Shown here in pieces: positions 25,394 to 33,382 of a stretch of DNA of 51,380 nucleotides (the first letter of the stretch is position 1; every line of letters begins with the position of its first letter). The DNA is taken from assembly GCA_946534895.1 (NCBI GenBank), contig CAMNDE010000014.1:1-51380 (forward strand). Reading direction: 5' to 3'. The notes below the pieces were generated by a model that was not told the DNA's origin, searched no databases, and saw only the letters and a list, made by a program, of their open reading frames with translations. The position numbers and the translations under genes are program-made. Origin of the DNA: UBA2943 sp946534895 (GTDB lineage Bacteria > Bacillota > Clostridia > Christensenellales > Aristaeellaceae).

Positions 25394-27007
25394 ATGCACA
25401 ACCTTCGAAGTGTCATTTTTTCCATTCTTGTCTGTGCCATGATTGTCTTTTCGTCAGTTGGATCTGCAGTTAGCTTCAACGAGCGTGGCCGGTATTATCT
25501 GTATGTCACTACATCTGATACGCCCATGTATTCATCAGACAGCTCTGCGGACGAAACCAGTCTTACACAGACTGGCGTTCTTCCCGCCGGTACACCGGTG
25601 AGTTCCGGAGATGAAATCGGTTCTTCATACCGGAGAATCACCTATATGGATGAAAACGGAAGCACACATTCTGTTATTGTCGATAAAAGTGTAATTAAGA
25701 GCAATTACGCTACATTGGATTTTACCGAAAGTATCGGTAAGATTGCCATTCCGATCCCCGCTATGGCAAACAGCGAATGGGTGTCCGATTACCTTTCCTA
25801 CCGGGGCAAGACCGTTTCCCTGACTGAAATTGAAAACGCTCTTGCCGCTTATTCCGGAACCGTTACTCCTGCTCCGGTAGCAGAGAATCAGGTTACTGAA
25901 GAAAATGATACAGTGACCCCCGAAGAACTGGCTCAGGAAGAGGCGGATGCCGCCGCGGAAGATGGAGCGGTTACAGATGAGGCCGCAGATACGGAAGAAG
26001 CTTCAGCGGATCCAGAAACGGTTGAAGATTCCGAGAATGATACTTCCGAGTCCGCTTCCACCGAGCAGGCTGAAACTTCCAGTCAGGCCAAGGTCAAACC
26101 CCAAAGGCAGACCGAAACCAGCAATTCTGCAGTTCCTGACAGCAATATTTATCTGCAGAGCGATGACGGGCAGCTTGTTCTTGTCGCTGTAAAGCAGCTT
26201 GGCATTTCACGGTCGATCGTTGAAATCAAAGGTCAGGAATATGAAGTTGAAACTTCCATGCTGGTCTGGAATACGACAGCGGATGCCGATCACAGAATAG
26301 CCGTGGTGCACGCTCCGAAATCCGGGAAAGCCAGTCTGCGCAAAACCGAGAAAAGCGGCAGCAAAGTTATCAAGTCCCTTGGTTCGGGCACGGTTGTTGC
26401 AGTATTTGATATGCAGGACGACATGTCAGGCGTTTATTATGACGGCCTGGTTGGATATATGAAAAACTCTTCCCTGCTCTATTTCTCTTCCGAGCGTGAA
26501 TACCAGACTGCTGTATTGACCTATAACGGTTCCACCACCAACACACATCGAATCAATATGTACAATCTTCCAAGAGAATCCAGCAGACGGCTTGTCGGTC
26601 TCCGTGCCGGCATGACTGCAACGGTATTCGGGGAAGAAGGCGAATTCTACGAAATCGAAGTCAATGGCCGTCATGGATATATCTATACCAGATTTGTAAC
26701 TCTGGATGACGTGCCTTCCGAATTATCCGTTCTTCCCGGCGATCTTTCCGACGAAGCGGAAACCACAGAAGAAGATGCAGACACAACATCAGATGAATCC
26801 GATACGGCTTCTGATACTGAACTCATTAATGAAGATTCAAATGCCTCCGAGGATGTTGTACCGCCGGAAACAGATTCCACAGATAACACTGATTCTGAAT
26901 CTGACGCTTCAGGGGATGCCTCCGAAAGTGAAGATGCCTCTGCAAATACCGGTTACGAGCCGTTTATTGTGAACGGTTATGATATGCACAGAAATCCTTA
27001 TAACTGA
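25394..27007 (+). CDS. Secreted acidic protein with bacterial SH3-like repeats
   Basis: The 537-residue product has a signal peptide (HNLRSVIFSILVCAMIVFSS) and no LPXTG or membrane anchor. Three SH3-like modules are visible: about 30-105 (YLYVTTSDTPMYSS...), about 295-360 (KSGKASLRKTEKSGSKVIKSLGSG), and about 385-440 (HRINMYNLPRESSRRLVGLRAGM). The linker at about 160-240 and the tail at about 440-515 are almost only Glu, Asp, Ser, Thr and Ala. The last 18 residues (YEPFIVNGYDMHRNPYN) break that pattern and may be functional. SH3-like domains often bind cell wall, so a cell-wall-associated role is plausible. The start is ATG 25394 with GGAG five bases ahead. Confidence 0.85.
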   Translation: MHNLRSVIFSILVCAMIVFSSVGSAVSFNERGRYYLYVTTSDTPMYSSDSSADETSLTQTGVLPAGTPVSSGDEIGSSYRRITYMDENGSTHSVIVDKSVIKSNYATLDFTESIGKIAIPIPAMANSEWVSDYLSYRGKTVSLTEIENALAAYSGTVTPAPVAENQVTEENDTVTPEELAQEEADAAAEDGAVTDEAADTEEASADPETVEDSENDTSESASTEQAETSSQAKVKPQRQTETSNSAVPDSNIYLQSDDGQLVLVAVKQLGISRSIVEIKGQEYEVETSMLVWNTTADADHRIAVVHAPKSGKASLRKTEKSGSKVIKSLGSGTVVAVFDMQDDMSGVYYDGLVGYMKNSSLLYFSSEREYQTAVLTYNGSTTNTHRINMYNLPRESSRRLVGLRAGMTATVFGEEGEFYEIEVNGRHGYIYTRFVTLDDVPSELSVLPGDLSDEAETTEEDADTTSDESDTASDTELINEDSNASEDVVPPETDSTDNTDSESDASGDASESEDASANTGYEPFIVNGYDMHRNPYN

Positions 27008-27019
27008 TCTCATGAACAT

Positions 27020-27076
27020 AGCAAAAACCGCTGAATGCCGCTGCCTTCTTCGCAGCGGCATTCAGCGGTTTTTGCT
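27020..27076. terminator. Bidirectional terminator, 25-bp perfect stem
   Basis: The arms 27020-27044 and 27052-27076 are perfectly complementary over 25 bp, with a 7-base loop. The ends are AGCAAAAACCG and CGGTTTTTGCT, so both strands get a T-run. It separates the SH3-protein gene (plus) from azlD (minus), ending four bases before the azlD stop. Confidence 0.9.
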
Positions 27077-27080
27077 CAAC

Positions 27081-27404
27081 TCAGATCACCCTCAGCAGCA
27101 CCATGTAGGAAAAAGTACCCGCACAGATTGCCAGTATCACCTTCCGTGAAAGAATCTGCGCTGCGACTGTAATGAGACTTGCCACAACCGTTGGCACCCA
27201 CTCAGCGCACACCGTAAATCGAACCGCCCGGAGACAGTAGATAACAAGCATGGCCATCGAAGCCCTCGGAAGCTGTTCACCCAACCATTGAATAAACGCA
27301 GGTGTTTTCGCCTCATGACGGAAAATGAGAAACGGCAGCGTTCTGCATAGAAGGGTACCAAAGGCTGCAATTCCCACTGTAATTCCCAGTTCAGTCAAAG
27401 TCAT
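27081..27404 (-). CDS. azlD: AzlD-type branched-chain amino-acid exporter subunit
   Basis: A 107-residue membrane protein of the AzlD family with about four hydrophobic helices and the family's GTLLCRTLPFLIF segment near residue 16. With AzlC it forms a two-part exporter for branched-chain amino acids, AzlCD; the substrate here is inferred from the family. The ATG lies inside the end of azlC, overlapping it by 14 bases, so the two are translationally coupled. Confidence 0.93.
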   Translation of the reverse strand: MTLTELGITVGIAAFGTLLCRTLPFLIFRHEAKTPAFIQWLGEQLPRASMAMLVIYCLRAVRFTVCAEWVPTVVASLITVAAQILSRKVILAICAGTFSYMVLLRVI

Positions 27405-28122
27405 ATGTTTTTTCCTCTCCGCTTCTGAATCGAATGTATAACAGCAGCAGCATGCCGATCATGGAAAACACCAGAAATGAATCCGCTCCAAAGATGAGCA
27501 GACAGATCAATGTTGTACCGGCCCCAAGGGCTGGAGCATACAGTGCCTCAAAATATGTGCAGCGGTGCATTTTGGCATTTATCAGTGATTCCATGGTCTG
27601 ATTTGTGACAATCACCAGAAACAGGGCTGTCATTGAAAAATCAATTCCCTGAAGGTAATCCATCGGTATCTGCTGTCCCAGCCAGGCACCAAGCACACTC
27701 CCGAATATCCAATACAGATGATCCAGCAGAGAGATCACAGCAAACCATTTCGTTTGTGAAATGTGCTCCGGTGTATCCATACAGACCAGAGAATAGGTTT
27801 CGTCTGTCAGCGCGAATATCAGGTACGGCTTCCAGAACCCGGTCTTTCTATATGGTTCAAGCATGCTCAAACCATAAAAAATGTGCCTTGCCTGAATGAG
27901 AACTGTCAAAAGGAGAAGTGTAACCGGTGCAAATGCCTGCGTCAGATAATCCATGAGTGCAAACTGAAGAGAACCGCCGTATACAAAAATGCTTATAAGG
28001 CTTGTCAGTCCGATTCCGAACCCTTTACTTCTCATGGATATTCCATATGCTGTTCCAAGAAAAATATAACCCGTCATGACAGGGAGTGTTCTGGAAAATG
28101 CTTTTCTTAATTCTGTCGCCAT
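27391..28122 (-). CDS. azlC: AzlC-type branched-chain amino-acid exporter
   Basis: AzlC is the larger subunit of the AzlCD exporter. The 243-residue product has about seven hydrophobic helices. It shows the family's conserved start (TLPVMTGYIFLGTAYGISM, 15-33) and LIQARHIFYGLSM near residue 80. The upstream promoter is back to back with that of the type III glutamine synthetase gene. The pairing suggests a link to nitrogen status, which is inference. Confidence 0.93.
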   Translation of the reverse strand: MATELRKAFSRTLPVMTGYIFLGTAYGISMRSKGFGIGLTSLISIFVYGGSLQFALMDYLTQAFAPVTLLLLTVLIQARHIFYGLSMLEPYRKTGFWKPYLIFALTDETYSLVCMDTPEHISQTKWFAVISLLDHLYWIFGSVLGAWLGQQIPMDYLQGIDFSMTALFLVIVTNQTMESLINAKMHRCTYFEALYAPALGAGTTLICLLIFGADSFLVFSMIGMLLLLYIRFRSGEEKTYDFD

Positions 28123-28208
28123 AGCAGCACTCCATTTTTTGATTCTTCATTGTCTGTCATTATGCCCGTCTGCAGATGTATGTATTCACCATTCTTTAGG
28201 GCATGCGT

Positions 28209-28237
28209 ATATTACGTAACCAAATAATGATTGTCAA
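28209..28237 (-). promoter_or_regulatory. Promoter for azlCD
   Basis: On the minus strand a perfect -35 TTGACA (28237-28232), a 17-base spacer, then TAATAT (28214-28209). It is about 85 bases before the azlC start and shares a palindrome with the glnN promoter. Confidence 0.6.
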
Positions 28238-28240
28238 ATC

Positions 28241-28270
28241 TTGACAGAGAAATTCACCGTGGCCTATAAT
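28241..28270 (+). promoter_or_regulatory. Promoter for glutamine synthetase III
   Basis: Both boxes are perfect: TTGACA (28241-28246), an 18-base spacer and TATAAT (28265-28270). Only three bases separate this -35 from the -35 of the minus-strand azlC promoter. Transcription would start near 28277. Confidence 0.85.
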
Positions 28271-28321
28271 TTTCCGCGACCCATGCCCATCTCAGTTATG
28301 ATCAAGTCAGGAGGAAGTGCA

Positions 28322-30406
28322 GTGAACCGTTTAGACAGCCTCTTTGCCAGCAATGTGTTTAATGAAAACGTCATGCAGCAGCGCCTTCCCAAAGAAACTT
28401 ACAAAGCGTTGAAAAAGACGATTGATGAGGGACGCAGTCTCGACCCGCAAATTGCTAATATTGTTGCCCATGCTATGAAAGAATGGTCAATTGACAAAGG
28501 GGTTACGCATTACACGCACTGGTTTCAGCCTCTTAATGGCGTAACAGCTGAAAAACACGATGCCTTTCTCTCCATTCGTGACGGGCAGATGATTCAGTCC
28601 TTCAGCGGTTCTGAACTGGTGCACGGTGAGTCGGATGCTTCATCCTTTCCATCTGGCGGCTTACGCTCAACCTTTGAAGCACGCGGTTATACCGCGTGGG
28701 ATCCTACAAGCTACGCATTCATCAAAGACGGTGTTTTATGTATTCCCACTGCTTTCTGTTCCTACGGCGGAGAAGCTCTCGATAAAAAGACTCCTCTGCT
28801 GCGTTCCATGGAAGCGCTCTCCCGGCAGGCTGTAAGAATACTGAAACTTTTCGGAAGGGATGCAACACGTGTTCTTCCTACCGTAGGCCCTGAGCAGGAA
28901 TACTTTTTGATTGATGAAAATCTTTACAAGCAGCGGAAAGATCTTATTTTTACCGGCAGAACGCTGTTCGGTGCGAAACCTCCCAAAGGACAGGAACTGG
29001 ACGATCATTATTATGGTGCGATCAAGCCAAGAGTTCAGGCTTTTATGCGTGAACTGAACGATGAGCTCTGGAAGCTCGGCGTACTTGCAAAAACCGAACA
29101 TAATGAAGTTGCGCCTTCCCAGCATGAAATGGCCCCTATTTTTACAGTCGCCAACGTAGCCGCTGATCAGAATCAGCTGACCATGGAAATCATGAAGAAA
29201 GTAGCTGAGCATCACGGCCTCGTCTGCCTGCTTTCTGAAAAGCCTTTTGCCGGAGTAAACGGATCAGGCAAACATAACAACTGGTCCATGGTTACCAATA
29301 CCGGTTACAACCTGCTTGATCCTGGCACATCGCCGTATGACAGCGCACAGTTCCTTCTTTTCCTTGTTTCTGTAATCAAGGCCGTGGATGATTACCAGGA
29401 ACTCCTCAGAATATCCGTTGCTTCCGCAGGCAACGACCATCGTCTGGGTGCAAATGAAGCCCCTCCAGCCATTGTTTCCATGTTCCTTGGAGACGAACTT
29501 ACTGAGATTCTTTCAGCAATCGAAAGCGGAAGCTCATATGAGGGCCACGGCCCCCAGGATTTGACCATCGGTGTTCATGTGCTTCCCAAATTCCCACGAG
29601 ACAATACAGACAGAAACCGTACTTCGCCATTCGCGTTTACGGGCAATAAATTTGAATTCCGTTCTCCCGGGGCACCAGAATCGATTTCTGACTGCAATGT
29701 TGTGATCAACACCATTGTAGCTGAGTCCCTGCGCATTTTCGCAGATGAGCTGGAAGCAGCAAAGGATTTTGGTGCAACACTTCACGACCTGATTGTCCGC
29801 GAAATCAAACAGCATAAACGAATTATCTTCAATGGGAACGGATATGCTGCAGACTGGATCCGTGAAGCCGAGAAACGCGGGCTGCTGAACTTACCCACCA
29901 CAGTTGACGCGCTGCCTCATATGACAGATGAAAAAAACGTATCCCTATTTGAGCGTCACAGGATCTTCAGTTCTGCAGAAATTCATTCACGGTATGAAAT
30001 CAGCATGGAAGCTTACTGCAAATGTCTTGTAATAGAAGCTGAAACAGCGCTTTCCATGGCTAAAAGAGAAATCCTGCCGTCTGTGATCCGCTTTACCGGC
30101 GATATCGCAAAAACCGCTTACTCCATAAAGCAGTATTCTCCTTCTCTCAATACGCTTCCTGAAGAGTCCCTGCTGAAAAAACTGACTGAAAAAACGGCTG
30201 TTCTCTCAGACAGAATACAGGACCTTGAAGATGCAGTCGTTCATCTTGATCGAAACGCTTCGATCTATGACCAGGCATATTATCTGAAAGAACATGTGAT
30301 TTCCTGCATGTCACTTCTCAGATGCGTGGCGGATGAACTCGAGTGCATTGTTGACAAATCCTATTGGCCGTTCCCCACTTATTCTGATCTGCTTTTTCAG
30401 GTTTGA
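28322..30406 (+). CDS. glnN: Glutamine synthetase type III (GlnN)
   Basis: GSIII makes glutamine from glutamate, ammonia and ATP, as a double-ring dodecamer. The 694-residue product starts at GTG 28322, seven bases after AGGAGGA. The frame is open further upstream but that stretch contains the promoter. Family motifs: EYFLIDENLYKQR near 202, the KTEHNEVAPSQHEMAPIF catalytic segment at about 257-274, GVNGSGKHNNWS near 310, and GNEAPP-like ANEAPPAIVSMFLG near 380. No type I glnA is in the window. The gene stands alone; azlCD diverges from it. Confidence 0.96.
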   Translation: MNRLDSLFASNVFNENVMQQRLPKETYKALKKTIDEGRSLDPQIANIVAHAMKEWSIDKGVTHYTHWFQPLNGVTAEKHDAFLSIRDGQMIQSFSGSELVHGESDASSFPSGGLRSTFEARGYTAWDPTSYAFIKDGVLCIPTAFCSYGGEALDKKTPLLRSMEALSRQAVRILKLFGRDATRVLPTVGPEQEYFLIDENLYKQRKDLIFTGRTLFGAKPPKGQELDDHYYGAIKPRVQAFMRELNDELWKLGVLAKTEHNEVAPSQHEMAPIFTVANVAADQNQLTMEIMKKVAEHHGLVCLLSEKPFAGVNGSGKHNNWSMVTNTGYNLLDPGTSPYDSAQFLLFLVSVIKAVDDYQELLRISVASAGNDHRLGANEAPPAIVSMFLGDELTEILSAIESGSSYEGHGPQDLTIGVHVLPKFPRDNTDRNRTSPFAFTGNKFEFRSPGAPESISDCNVVINTIVAESLRIFADELEAAKDFGATLHDLIVREIKQHKRIIFNGNGYAADWIREAEKRGLLNLPTTVDALPHMTDEKNVSLFERHRIFSSAEIHSRYEISMEAYCKCLVIEAETALSMAKREILPSVIRFTGDIAKTAYSIKQYSPSLNTLPEESLLKKLTEKTAVLSDRIQDLEDAVVHLDRNASIYDQAYYLKEHVISCMSLLRCVADELECIVDKSYWPFPTYSDLLFQV

Positions 30407-30456
30407 TTCATTTTTCACTGACTTGTTTTCTTTCTGTACCTTTATTCTGCGTGTTA

Positions 30457-30484
30457 TTGACATCACTTTTCAATGTGATACACT
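30457..30484 (+). promoter_or_regulatory. Promoter for the PF04392-type ABC operon
   Basis: TTGACA (30457-30462), 16 bases, TACACT (30479-30484). The 5' leader then holds a 6-bp hairpin (30498-30512). Confidence 0.65.
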
Positions 30485-30497
30485 CGAGCGCGTAGGA

Positions 30498-30512
30498 GTG
30501 GCAGAATGCCAC
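30498..30512 (+). promoter_or_regulatory. Small hairpin in the leader of the ABC operon
   Basis: GTGGCA (30498-30503), three-base loop, TGCCAC (30507-30512). It precedes the GAAGGAGGA ribosome binding site by about 10 bases. It may protect the 5' end of the mRNA or mask the site; I do not recognise it as part of a known riboswitch. Confidence 0.4.
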
Positions 30513-30538
30513 GGTAGTTATGAAGGAGGAATCACATC

Positions 30539-31483
30539 ATGAAAAAAGTTCTGTCTGTAATGCTGGCTGTATGTCTGTGTCTGTCCATCGGCACATGCCT
30601 GGGCGAATCGAAAACCTATGAAGTCGGTGTAGTTCAACTGGTTCAGCATGTAGCTCTTGACGCAGCCACTCAGGGATTCATTGATGCGCTTACCGAAAAG
30701 CTTGGCGACAGTGTTCACGTCACAGTGAAAAACGCTTCGGGAGATTCTGCCAATTGCATAACCATTGCCAATGATTTTGTATCAGCTAACGTTGATCTCA
30801 TCATGGCAAATGCAACCCCTGCTCTGCAGGCATGTGTCGGGGCAACCGCCGATATTCCGATTCTCGGAACATCCATTACAGATTACGCCACTGCACTTGC
30901 CAGTGATGACTGGACCGGAGTAACCGGAATTAACGTATCCGGCACATCCGATCTCGCTCCGCTGGACGGTCAGGCTGCAATGCTGAATGAACTTTTCCCG
31001 GATGCAAAAACCGTAGGATTGATTTACTGCTCCGCTGAACCGAATTCCCTGTATCAGGTCACGGAGATTACAAAATATCTCGAAGGTTATGGCTATGAGT
31101 GCAAAGCCTATGCTTTCGCAGATTCCAATGATGTTGCTTCTGTTGTCACTCAGGCATGTGAGTGCGACGTGCTCTATGCACCTACAGACAACACGGTTGC
31201 CACTTACGGTGAGACCGTTGCCAACGTGATTGTTCCTGCCGGCAAAGCACTGATTGCCGGTGAAGAGGGCATCTGCAGCAATTGTGGCGTGGCCACTCTG
31301 ACGATTTCCTATTATGACCTGGGATATGCAACCGGCCTGATGGCATATGATGTATTGACGGGAGAATCTGTCATCTCCGAAACAGCAATCCAGTATGCTC
31401 CCACCTTCACCAAGAAGTACAATCCTGAAATGTGTGAAACACTTGGCATTGTCATCCCTGAAGATTACACTGCCATCGAGTAA
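30539..31483 (+). CDS. ABC transporter substrate-binding protein (PF04392 type)
   Basis: This is the extracytoplasmic receptor of a three-gene importer. The 314-residue product has a signal peptide (KKVLSVMLAVCLCLSIGTC) and a two-lobed binding fold with the family's pattern: VGVVQLVQHVALDAATQGF near the start, IPILGTSITDY, and VGLIYCSAEPNSLYQ near 160. Members of this family include the TrpX tryptophan/tyrosine receptors of streptococci. The actual ligand here is unknown. The signal peptide end IGTC is a weak lipobox, so lipidation is doubtful. GAAGGAGGA precedes the ATG by nine bases. Confidence 0.88.
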   Translation: MKKVLSVMLAVCLCLSIGTCLGESKTYEVGVVQLVQHVALDAATQGFIDALTEKLGDSVHVTVKNASGDSANCITIANDFVSANVDLIMANATPALQACVGATADIPILGTSITDYATALASDDWTGVTGINVSGTSDLAPLDGQAAMLNELFPDAKTVGLIYCSAEPNSLYQVTEITKYLEGYGYECKAYAFADSNDVASVVTQACECDVLYAPTDNTVATYGETVANVIVPAGKALIAGEEGICSNCGVATLTISYYDLGYATGLMAYDVLTGESVISETAIQYAPTFTKKYNPEMCETLGIVIPEDYTAIE

Positions 31484-31509
31484 CATTCGGTTTTTCCATA
31501 ACATAATTA

Positions 31510-31549
31510 GGAGCCATAAGCCAATCTTATGGCTCCCCTTTATCTTTTT
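31510..31549 (+). terminator. Intra-operon terminator or attenuator
   Basis: GGAGCCATAAG (31510-31520) pairs with CTTATGGCTCC (31526-31536) around a CCAAT loop, followed by CCTTTATCTTTTT. It sits between the binding-protein gene and the permease gene. A partial stop here would explain more binding protein than membrane subunits, a common pattern in ABC operons. Confidence 0.75.
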
Positions 31550-31595
31550 GCTCCCTGCATAATAATATGTTTTATCATTCCAAGGAGGCGTTTTT

Positions 31596-32525
31596 TTGGA
31601 TTTCGCAAAACTGATCAATGCTTTTCCAGGTGCTATTTCGCAAGGTGCGATCTGGGGAATCATGGCCATCGGAGTGTACATTACGTATCGAATCCTGGAT
31701 GTAGCCGATCTGACAGTTGACGGTACAATGGCAACGGGTGGAGCTGTAGCCGCTGTTCTGATCACTTCAGGCGTAAATCCTTGGATTGCTGTGATGATTG
31801 CTTTTGTTGCCGGACTTGCAGCAGGACTGGTAACCGGCATCCTTCATACAGGTATGGGCATCCCAGCAATTCTCTCAGGCATTCTTACTCAATTGGCTCT
31901 TTATTCCATCAATCTGAGGATCATGGATGGAAAAGCAAATACAGCTGTAAATGTCAACAAATTCCCCGTAATCGTCACCAGCCGTAATGTTCGCGATATC
32001 AGCTTGTCAAATCCATTTGTTCTTTTGGTTATTATCACATGTATTGTGATCGCATTTCTGTATTTCTTCTTTGGAACAGAATACGGAAGCAGCTTAAGAG
32101 CCACCGGCTCCAACAGCCGTATGGCCAGAGCACAGGGTATCAATACAAATACAGCCACCGTTCTCGGTCTGATGCTTTCCAATGGTCTTGTGGCTTTCAG
32201 CGGTGCTGTACTGACACAGTATCAGGGATTTGCTGATGTCCAGATGGGCCGTGGTGCTATCGTCATAGGCCTGGCAGCCGTCATCATCGGTGAAGTTGTG
32301 TTCGGTAAAATGTTCCACAGTTTTGCCGGCAGGCTTCTGTGCGTCTCTTTAGGCGCTATCATCTATTATTTGGTCATGCAGGTTGTTCTGTGGCTCGGAC
32401 TCAATACCAATGATCTGAAGCTGCTGACGGCGCTTGTTGTAGCGGTTTTCCTTGCCATTCCCTATTGGAAATCCAAATCTTCTCCAAGAAAAAAGACCGG
32501 TACGGAGGAGAAAAAGCATGCTTGA
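31596..32525 (+). CDS. ABC transporter permease (BPD_transp_2 type)
   Basis: The membrane subunit of the same importer, 309 residues with about eight hydrophobic helices. It belongs to the branched-chain/LivH-like permease fold, with the conserved GTNSRMARAQGIN-like loop (GSNSRMARAQGI) near residues 170-181 that contacts the ATPase. The start is TTG at 31596, seven bases after CAAGGAGG. The tail is Lys/Arg-rich. It overlaps the ATPase gene by eight bases. Confidence 0.9.
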   Translation: MDFAKLINAFPGAISQGAIWGIMAIGVYITYRILDVADLTVDGTMATGGAVAAVLITSGVNPWIAVMIAFVAGLAAGLVTGILHTGMGIPAILSGILTQLALYSINLRIMDGKANTAVNVNKFPVIVTSRNVRDISLSNPFVLLVIITCIVIAFLYFFFGTEYGSSLRATGSNSRMARAQGINTNTATVLGLMLSNGLVAFSGAVLTQYQGFADVQMGRGAIVIGLAAVIIGEVVFGKMFHSFAGRLLCVSLGAIIYYLVMQVVLWLGLNTNDLKLLTALVVAVFLAIPYWKSKSSPRKKTGTEEKKHA

Positions 32526-33315
32526 TATTAATCAGATCAGTAAAACATTCAATCCCGGAACCATTTCAGAAAAAGTCGCCCTGAACGGAACCGATCTTCA
32601 TTTAAAGGAAGGTGACTTTGTCACTGTTATCGGTGGTAATGGAGCAGGAAAATCCACCATGCTCAATGCCATCGCAGGTGTTTTTCCCATCGATCGCGGT
32701 TCCATTCTCATTGACAGCCAGGATGTTTCCGGTTTTCCGGAATATAAGCGTGCACAGTTTCTCGGCCGTGTCTTTCAGGATCCTAATACAGGCACTGCTT
32801 CCACAATGACCATCGAGGAAAATCTGGCGCTTGCTTATCGCAGGGGTCAGACGAGAAGTCCATTTCGCTGGGGAATTGGAAAAGCTGAACGCAATATGTA
32901 TAAAGATGCGCTTGCACAGCTGGGTCTCGGTCTCGAAAACCGTCTGACAACAAAAGTCGGACTCCTTTCCGGCGGACAGAGGCAGGCACTTACGCTGCTC
33001 ATGGCAACACTGAAAAAGCCGAAACTCCTGCTGCTGGATGAACACACCGCCGCTTTGGATCCCAAAACAGCGCAGAAAGTCCTGCATCTGACCAGCGAGC
33101 TCATTGAAAATCACCATTTGACCGCTCTTATGGTAACTCACAATATGAAAGATGCGCTTCAATATGGCAATCGCATCATTATGATGCATGAAGGCAGAAT
33201 CATTGTGGATGTAGACTGGCAGACCAAGGAAAGCCTGCGGGTCGACAATCTTCTGGAAATGTTTGAACGTAATACCGGTTCTGCGCTCGATAACGATCGT
33301 ATGTTATTGGGATAA
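32518..33315 (+). CDS. ABC transporter ATP-binding protein
   Basis: The ATPase of the importer, 265 residues. Walker A GGNGAGKST at 39-47, the Q-loop VFQDPN at 85-90, signature LSGGQRQALTL at 150-160 and Walker B LLLLDEHTAALDP at 170-182 are all present. I chose ATG 32518, ten bases after GGAGG. The SBP-permease-ATPase order matches the TrpXYZ type of importer. A bidirectional terminator follows at 33322. Confidence 0.94.
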   Translation: MLDINQISKTFNPGTISEKVALNGTDLHLKEGDFVTVIGGNGAGKSTMLNAIAGVFPIDRGSILIDSQDVSGFPEYKRAQFLGRVFQDPNTGTASTMTIEENLALAYRRGQTRSPFRWGIGKAERNMYKDALAQLGLGLENRLTTKVGLLSGGQRQALTLLMATLKKPKLLLLDEHTAALDPKTAQKVLHLTSELIENHHLTALMVTHNMKDALQYGNRIIMMHEGRIIVDVDWQTKESLRVDNLLEMFERNTGSALDNDRMLLG

Positions 33316-33321
33316 AACAGT

Positions 33322-33370
33322 AAAAGCAGTGCCACAGCTTTCACTTCGGATGCGCCATGGCACTGCTTTT
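33322..33370. terminator. Bidirectional terminator between the ABC operon and the P1 peptidase gene
   Basis: AAAAGCAGTGCCA (33322-33334) pairs with TGGCACTGCTTTT (33358-33370), giving a T-run on each strand. The central 23 bases can pair further. It sits between two convergent genes. Confidence 0.8.
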
Positions 33371-33382
33371 CTTGTTACTGTT

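Noticed and set aside
28232..28246. A GlnR/TnrA operator (TGTNA-N7-TNACA)
   Set aside because: The arms fit but the centre is five bases, not seven. I report the palindrome as a promoter overlap instead of a GlnR site.
30782..31840. A 352-codon minus-strand frame
   Set aside because: It is the antisense of the substrate-binding protein and permease genes, which have ribosome binding sites, signal peptide and family motifs.
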